NCBI GenBank assembly: GCA_035456105.1
Contig: DATIDV010000017.1
Location: 558,001-622,000 of the forward strand
Direction: 5' to 3'
DNA from: Viridibacterium sp035456105
GTDB lineage: Bacteria > Pseudomonadota > Gammaproteobacteria > Burkholderiales > Rhodocyclaceae
Length of the DNA: 64,000 bases
Both the position numbers and the translations under genes were made by a program. This document shows, in pieces, positions 59,749 through 64,000 of this stretch; within the stretch, counting starts at the first letter, position 1, and the number at the start of each line of letters is the position of its first letter. The notes under the pieces are model-generated. The model did not search any database, was not told the DNA's origin, and saw nothing but the letters and a program-made list of their open reading frames with translations.

Positions 59749-60696
59749 TTACGCTCCCGAACCTGATGTGACTGCGCCACCGATGGCGTGCAGCACGGCA
59801 GGCAAATCCTGTTTTTCCGAATCATGCGAAGTTTGCGAGGCCTTCCACTCGACCCAGGTCTTGATCACCAGGGTCACGAGCGCCAGCATCGCCAGCAGCG
59901 AGGCCACCGCGAAAGCCGCCGACAGCTTGTACTCGTTGTAGAGAATCTCGATATGCAGCGGCATGGTGTTGGTGTAGCCGCGGATGTGACCCGACACGAC
60001 CGACACCGCACCGAACTCACCCATGGCGCGGGCGTTACACAACACCACGCCGTAGATGAGGCCCCACTTCACGTTCGGCAGGGTCACATGCCAGAAGGTC
60101 TGCCAGCCATTGGCGCCGAGCACGATGGCGGCCTCTTCCTCTTCCTTGCCTTGTGCCTGCATCAGCGGAATCAGCTCGCGCGCCACGAAGGGGAAGGTGA
60201 CGAAGATCGTCGCCAGCACGATGCCGGGAATGGCGAAGATGATCTTGATGTCATGCTCCTGCAGCCACGGGCCGAACCAGCCCTGCGCACCGAACATCAG
60301 CACATAGATCAGGCCGGACACGACGGGTGACACGGAGAACGGCAGGTCGATCAGCGTGGTCAGCAACTGCTTGCCGCGGAACTCGAACTTGGCGATGCAC
60401 CATGCCGCCGACACGCCGAACACCAGATTGAGCGGCACCGAGATTGCGGCGGCAATCAGCGTGAGTTGGATCGCGGACAGCGCGTCGTCATCGATCATCG
60501 CTGCGAAGAAGGCTTCCCAGCCCTTCTTCAGGCCTTCCGAGAACACCACGAAAAGTGGCAGCAACAGGAAGAAGGCGAAGAACAGCAGCGAGATGCCGAC
60601 GATGGTCCACTTCAGCCACGGTACTTCACTGGTGGCCGGGCTGTCCTCGTAGTGCTTCGCCGCGGAATGAATGTGTAGTCCTCCAGCGCCGGCCAT
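59749..60696 (-). CDS. cysW: Sulfate ABC transporter permease CysW
   Basis: 315 residues, six predicted membrane spans and the EAA-loop EEEAAIVLGANGWQTFWHV that docks on the ATPase. Together with CysT it forms the inner-membrane channel. It has a longer N-terminus (about 25 residues) than the E. coli protein. ATG at 60696 shares one base with the cysT stop (TAATG). No sulfate-binding protein gene is in the window. Confidence 0.93.
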   Translation of the reverse strand: MAGAGGLHIHSAAKHYEDSPATSEVPWLKWTIVGISLLFFAFFLLLPLFVVFSEGLKKGWEAFFAAMIDDDALSAIQLTLIAAAISVPLNLVFGVSAAWCIAKFEFRGKQLLTTLIDLPFSVSPVVSGLIYVLMFGAQGWFGPWLQEHDIKIIFAIPGIVLATIFVTFPFVARELIPLMQAQGKEEEEAAIVLGANGWQTFWHVTLPNVKWGLIYGVVLCNARAMGEFGAVSVVSGHIRGYTNTMPLHIEILYNEYKLSAAFAVASLLAMLALVTLVIKTWVEWKASQTSHDSEKQDLPAVLHAIGGAVTSGSGA

Positions 60697-61544
60697 TACG
60701 CGTTCCTCCCGCCGGTTTGTCCGATTCTGCGTGTCGACCAGGCCTGCAGGCCATTCACGACGAAGAGCAGCGCGAACGATGCCAGAAGCATGACGACGGC
60801 AATCGCCGTGGCACCGGCATAGTCATATTGTTCGAGCTTGGTGATGATCATCAGCGGTGTGATTTCGGAAACCAGCGGAATATTGCCGGCGATGAAAATC
60901 ACCGAGCCGTATTCGCCGACGGCGCGTGCAAAGGCCAGCGCAAAACCGGTCAGCAGTGCCGGCAGCACCAGCGGAAAGATGACCGTGCGGAAGGTGACCC
61001 AGCGCTGCGCACCGAGGCTTGCCGCGGCTTCTTCCAGCTCAGTCTCCAGGTCTTCAAGAATCGGTTGCACCGTGCGCACCACGAAGGGCAGGCCGATGAA
61101 GATCAGCGCGACCAGCACACCGAGTGGCGTGTAGGCGACCTTGATGCCCAGCGGCGCCAGCAGAGCACCGAGCCAGCCCTTGGGCGAATACACGGTGGAT
61201 AGCGCGATGCCGGCTACCGCCGTCGGCAGTGCGAACGGCAGATCGACCAGTGCGTCGACGATGCGCTTGCCGGGAAAGCGGTAGCGCACCAGTGACCACG
61301 CCAGCAGGAAGCCGAACACGGTGTTGATGCCAGCCGCCAGTAACGCGGCACCGAAGCTCAGCTTGTACGAGGCAACGACGCGTGGCGCCGTGACCACTTC
61401 CCAGAAACGCTCGAGCGTCATCTCCGTCGTCTTGAGAAAGATCGCCGCCAGCGGAATCAGCACGATCAGCGACAGATAGCCCAGGGTGTAGCCCAGCGTC
61501 AGGTTGAAGCCGGGCAGCACGTTCGTTGTGCGTGCCGTGCTCAT
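60696..61544 (-). CDS. cysT: Sulfate ABC transporter permease CysT (CysU)
   Basis: 282 residues, six predicted membrane spans and the EAA loop ELEEAAASLGAQRWVTFRT. The first gene of the cysT-cysW-cysA-cysB operon. ATG at 61544 starts STARTTNVLPGFNLTLGY; a longer frame upstream lacks support. The 269-base region upstream, shared with the divergent alpha-CTD-like gene, contains CysB-like repeats. The periplasmic binding protein must be encoded elsewhere. Confidence 0.94.
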   Translation of the reverse strand: MSTARTTNVLPGFNLTLGYTLGYLSLIVLIPLAAIFLKTTEMTLERFWEVVTAPRVVASYKLSFGAALLAAGINTVFGFLLAWSLVRYRFPGKRIVDALVDLPFALPTAVAGIALSTVYSPKGWLGALLAPLGIKVAYTPLGVLVALIFIGLPFVVRTVQPILEDLETELEEAAASLGAQRWVTFRTVIFPLVLPALLTGFALAFARAVGEYGSVIFIAGNIPLVSEITPLMIITKLEQYDYAGATAIAVVMLLASFALLFVVNGLQAWSTRRIGQTGGRNA

Positions 61545-61608
61545 GGCTGTTGCCCCACGAAGAATGGGTACTTCGAGACGCGCTCTTGACCGCACATTTC
61601 AAGAAATC

Positions 61609-61683
61609 CTTATTCGAAAAGCGCGAGTTTAGAGAGAGCTCCTTAGAAAAATAACCAATAAAAGATAGGGTGCTTATTCGAAA
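61609..61683. promoter_or_regulatory. Repeated CTTATTCGAAA sites, candidate CysB operator
   Basis: CTTATTCGAAA occurs at 61609-61619 and again at 61673-61683, 64 bases (about six helix turns) apart, on either side of a very AT-rich core (ATAACCAATAAAAGATA). CysB binds AT-rich sites before cys operons; this is the likely control region of cysT-cysB. The exact consensus in betaproteobacteria is uncertain. Confidence 0.5.
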
Positions 61684-61813
61684 TAGTGCAATAGAGGCGA
61701 GCTGGTTTCGTCCCAATCCCCGAAGTCAGATAAGCATCTGAAAACAAAAGCGTTGGTATGCGGGCAGGACTTTCCTAGCATGCGGGGTCTGATTAGCCGC
61801 AGGGAGAACGGGC

Positions 61814-62176
61814 ATGACAACACGATGTCTGAGCACGCGCGAGCTCAACGCCCTGCGTGTTGCGCTCGACAAACGTCACGTTTCGGTCGATGACGTGGCG
61901 ACGCTGGACTACGGCCGCCTGATTCGCGTGCCTGGCCTCGGGCGCAAGAGCATTGCCAACATCCGCGCCTGGCTCGCCGAACAGGGCCGCAGTCTGTGTA
62001 ATGACCGCGGTGAACGCGGGGCCGATGGCAGCGATGAGGAAGTGCGCAATATCCGGCGTGCCATCAGCTATCTGCTCGAGCACGGCTATACAGTCCTGCC
62101 GCCGCAGGTCGAAGTTCAGGACGCTGCGTTGTTGATACCCAGAGCTGTCGGCGATGAGTCCGCGCGGCCTGGCTAA
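61814..62176 (+). CDS. Stand-alone RNA polymerase alpha-CTD-like protein
   Basis: 120 residues. Residues 6-62 resemble the C-terminal domain of the RNA polymerase alpha subunit: LSTRELNALRVALDK, then VSVDDVATLDYGRLIRVPGL followed by GRKSIANIRAWLAEQG. By alignment with E. coli alpha, the DNA-contact residues R265, N268, G296, K298 and S299 correspond to R9, N12, G43, K45 and S46, all conserved. The last 50 residues are not recognised. RBS CAGGGAG precedes ATG at 61814. Divergent from cysT. It could bind AT-rich promoter DNA; the function is unknown. Confidence 0.7.
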   Translation: MTTRCLSTRELNALRVALDKRHVSVDDVATLDYGRLIRVPGLGRKSIANIRAWLAEQGRSLCNDRGERGADGSDEEVRNIRRAISYLLEHGYTVLPPQVEVQDAALLIPRAVGDESARPG

Positions 62177-62698
62177 GCCGGGATACATCCATCGCAGCAC
62201 ACTGTCTTTTCATGCCTGGTGATGGATCAGTGCTGCTGCCGCATGTACGTCGACAATCACCTTCAGATGTTGGCGCCAGCGCTCCCTGGTAGTCCTGGTC
62301 TCTGCGTCGCTAGAGCAGCGACGTAAAGCGCCCAACGCACGAGTCTTGCGATCGCGCTGCTCGGCTTTCGGGCCCTCTGCCGGCGCTGAGCGAGCATCGC
62401 CGCAACGGTGTGCCAGGTGACGCGGCACGCCACTGGCGGCAGCGCGCCGCCACGAATGTGCACGCTGCACGGCTCACCCCCGCGTCGACGCTTTGCGAGT
62501 GGATGTTGAACGGGTGACATGCCCCGCGCGCTTCGTCTCCACCGGCCAACACGGACGCAGCAGTTTGGTGTGTTGCGCGACGACGGTCTGGCCGACAAGC
62601 GATGTGCCGGTAGGCACATTCTTATGCGGTGTCCGATCCGAAAATCCTGCGTATGCTGAAGGCCTTCTCCGATCACTATTGTCCGAAGGAGTGACCCG
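62177..62698. other. 522-bp intergenic region with a perfect inverted repeat
   Basis: No gene recognised. ATGTGCC/GGCACAT with a 4-base gap lies at 62602-62619, 80 bases before the YeeE/YedE start, a candidate operator for a sulfur-responsive repressor. The remainder holds only short unsupported open frames. Confidence 0.4.
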
Positions 62699-63175
62699 AT
62701 GTCGATCCTTATCGACTGGACGCATTTCACGCCGCTCGCAGCGCTCTGCGGCGGGGCCTTGATAGGTATCGCTGCAGCAGTGCTGGTGTTCTTCAATGGG
62801 CGTCTTGCCGGCATTAGCGGAGTTCTCGGCGGCTTGCTCAGCGCAGCATGGCGGCCGTTGGCCGCTGAAACTTCCTGGCGTGCGGCCTTTATGGTCGGGC
62901 TGCTGCTGGCGCCCTGGCTGTTTCGGGTGTTCACGCCGCTGCCCGTGCCACATATCGAAGCCACCACCCCGTTGCTGATCGTCGCCGGACTGCTGGTCGG
63001 TATCGGCACGCGCTACGCATCCGGTTGTACCAGCGGTCACGGCGTTTGTGGCCTGTCGCGCGTGTCACCGCGCTCATTGGTCGCGACGCCGCTGTTCATG
63101 GCTGCCGGTTTTTTTACGACGTACCTCGTGAGGCATTTGCTGGTTGGGTACCTGTTCGGCGGAGGCTCACCGTGA
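62699..63175 (+). CDS. YeeE/YedE family transporter, first half
   Basis: 158 residues, about four membrane spans. The N-terminal-half signature of YeeE/YedE proteins is seen: GGALIGIAAAVLVFFNGRLAGISGVLGGLL and GIGTRYASGCTSGHGVCGLSR, with the Cys residues that relay thiosulfate or other sulfur species. ATG at 62699 follows GAAGGAG. It overlaps the next gene by 4 bases (GTGA), which encodes the second half, so the channel is split in two polypeptides as in many betaproteobacteria. Confidence 0.88.
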   Translation: MSILIDWTHFTPLAALCGGALIGIAAAVLVFFNGRLAGISGVLGGLLSAAWRPLAAETSWRAAFMVGLLLAPWLFRVFTPLPVPHIEATTPLLIVAGLLVGIGTRYASGCTSGHGVCGLSRVSPRSLVATPLFMAAGFFTTYLVRHLLVGYLFGGGSP

Positions 63176-63594
63176 AAATGTTTACAGCACTATCGGCCGG
63201 GCTGCTGTTTGGTCTTGGCCTGATCATCTCCGGCATGGCAGACCCGGGCAAGGTGCTCGGCTTTCTCGATCTGTTCGGCGCGTGGGATCCGTCGCTGGCA
63301 TTTGTCATGCTCGGGGCGATCGCTGTGGCGAGTGGGGCGTTTGCATTGGCCGCACGTCGCAGCGTATCGCTGCTGGGGCTACCGATGAAATTGCCCACCT
63401 CGCGCCAGATCGACCGTCCGCTGGTGTTCGGCAGCATCCTGTTCGGAATCGGTTGGGGTCTGGCGGGCATCTGCCCCGGGCCGGGCATCGTGCTGCTCGG
63501 GGCTGGCTTCACGCAGGGCGCCATCTTCGTGGCGGCCATGCTGGCCGGCATGGGCGTTTTCGAGATCCTGCAGCGTCGCAGCGCACCCACCTGA
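63172..63594 (+). CDS. YeeE/YedE family transporter, second half (DUF6691-like)
   Basis: 140 residues, about four membrane spans. FGLGLIISGMADPGKVLGFLDL and GIGWGLAGICPGPGIVLLGA are the repeat signatures of the C-terminal half, including the Cys. The start is GTG at 63172 with GGAGG 6 bases upstream; an ATG two codons later is possible. Together with the first half it probably imports or exports reduced sulfur compounds, close to the sulfate operon. Confidence 0.88.
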   Translation: MKMFTALSAGLLFGLGLIISGMADPGKVLGFLDLFGAWDPSLAFVMLGAIAVASGAFALAARRSVSLLGLPMKLPTSRQIDRPLVFGSILFGIGWGLAGICPGPGIVLLGAGFTQGAIFVAAMLAGMGVFEILQRRSAPT

Positions 63595-63706
63595 GCGCCC
63601 GCTGGATGCGCAGCTGCTGATCTGTCCTGGTCTCGGCTTTGCAATTGGCGCGGCTTTACCGGCGCAGGTCATCACCGGTCGATGCAGCAAGCCGCATGCG
63701 CTCGCT

Positions 63707-64000
63707 TCAATCAGTGCCCGGCTCGTCTTCGCGCGTCGCCATGTCTTCCAGCACGATGTTCAGCGCCGTGGTCGAGACAAGGACTTCGATCAGGGACAGC
63801 ACCAGTGATATCGCCAGCGATAGCAGGCTTAGGCCAAACAGCACTTGTCCCGCGGACGGGCGATCGACGAAGAGCGCGAACATCGACAGAGCACACAGCA
63901 GGAAACTCAGCACGCCACCTGTCTGCATGTGCTGGATCAGGCGCACGCGATAGCGCAGCCCCGGTATCTGGCGCAGCGTCAGTCGACTGGTTGGCTGATT
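63707..64000 (-). CDS. DUF2721-like membrane protein (5' part cut by window edge)
   Basis: 98 codons are open from the window edge to the stop at 63707. Two hydrophobic segments (VLSFLLCALSMFALFV and VLFGLSLLSLAISLVLSLIEVL) and the end STTALNIVLEDM are typical of the DUF2721 family of small inner-membrane proteins of unknown function. The start is outside the window. Confidence 0.65.
   Translation of the reverse strand, partial: NQPTSRLTLRQIPGLRYRVRLIQHMQTGGVLSFLLCALSMFALFVDRPSAGQVLFGLSLLSLAISLVLSLIEVLVSTTALNIVLEDMATREDEPGTD

Noticed and set aside
1..64000. CRISPR arrays, transposase genes and rRNA genes
   Set aside because: No regularly spaced direct repeats, no transposase domains and no rRNA sequence were recognised.

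Overview
The window looks like chromosomal DNA of a GC-rich betaproteobacterium, most likely near Rhodocyclales. This is inferred from the gene order lysM-dprA-smg-topB running away from def-fmt, the cysT-cysW-cysA-cysB sulfate operon, the betaproteobacterial Lys/Ala-rich protein next to a CYTH gene, and the codon bias towards G/C in third positions. No database was searched, so the taxon is not certain. No transposase, integrase or CRISPR array was seen.

Layout. 1-8.6 kb (minus strand): an envelope-glycan locus with two ArnT/PMT-like integral membrane glycosyltransferases (one cut by the window edge), a FAD oxidoreductase, two GtrA-like flippases, a GT2 glycosyltransferase and a secreted pectate lyase. 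8.6-16 kb: housekeeping genes topB, smg, dprA and a LysM protein on the minus strand, divergent from def and fmt. 16-25.6 kb: a YecA-type SEC-C protein, a DUF4442 thioesterase-like protein, a hemolysin-III-type membrane protein, ruvA, a GST, an AlaX-like editing protein, a HAD phosphatase, RNase G, a BaiN/HI0933-type flavoprotein, glpK and a lipoprotein cytochrome c. A tRNA-Arg(CCG) follows at 25.8 kb.

26.8-49.1 kb is a 22-kb signalling island, all on the plus strand. It holds a hybrid kinase (GAF-PAS-PAS-HisKA-REC-HPT), a REC-HisKA_3 kinase and a LuxR-type regulator, joined by identical 8-bp overlaps. A triple-PAS GGDEF protein, bracketed by palindromic repeats, follows. Next comes a complete chemosensory operon: cheY-like, a short receptor with a CheZ-like motif, a STAS protein, cheA, a second receptor, cheW, cheR, cheD and cheB. 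The island ends with an MHYT-PAS hybrid kinase and a REC-HD-GYP protein. It therefore combines phosphorelay, chemosensory adaptation and c-di-GMP synthesis and breakdown. CheA carries two copies of an MshEN-like motif, a possible direct c-di-GMP link.

49.3-57.6 kb: a NUDIX hydrolase and a Lys/Ala-rich protein, each preceded by a related palindromic operator-like site; a CYTH phosphatase; an arginine/glutamate catabolic group (gdhA, rocF, ornithine cyclodeaminase, divergent Lrp-type regulator); and an isolated holin-endolysin pair whose peptidase domain has lost metal ligands. 57.7-64 kb: the sulfate ABC transporter operon with its CysB regulator, a stand-alone protein resembling the RNA polymerase alpha C-terminal domain, a split YeeE/YedE sulfur transporter, and a partial DUF2721 membrane protein.
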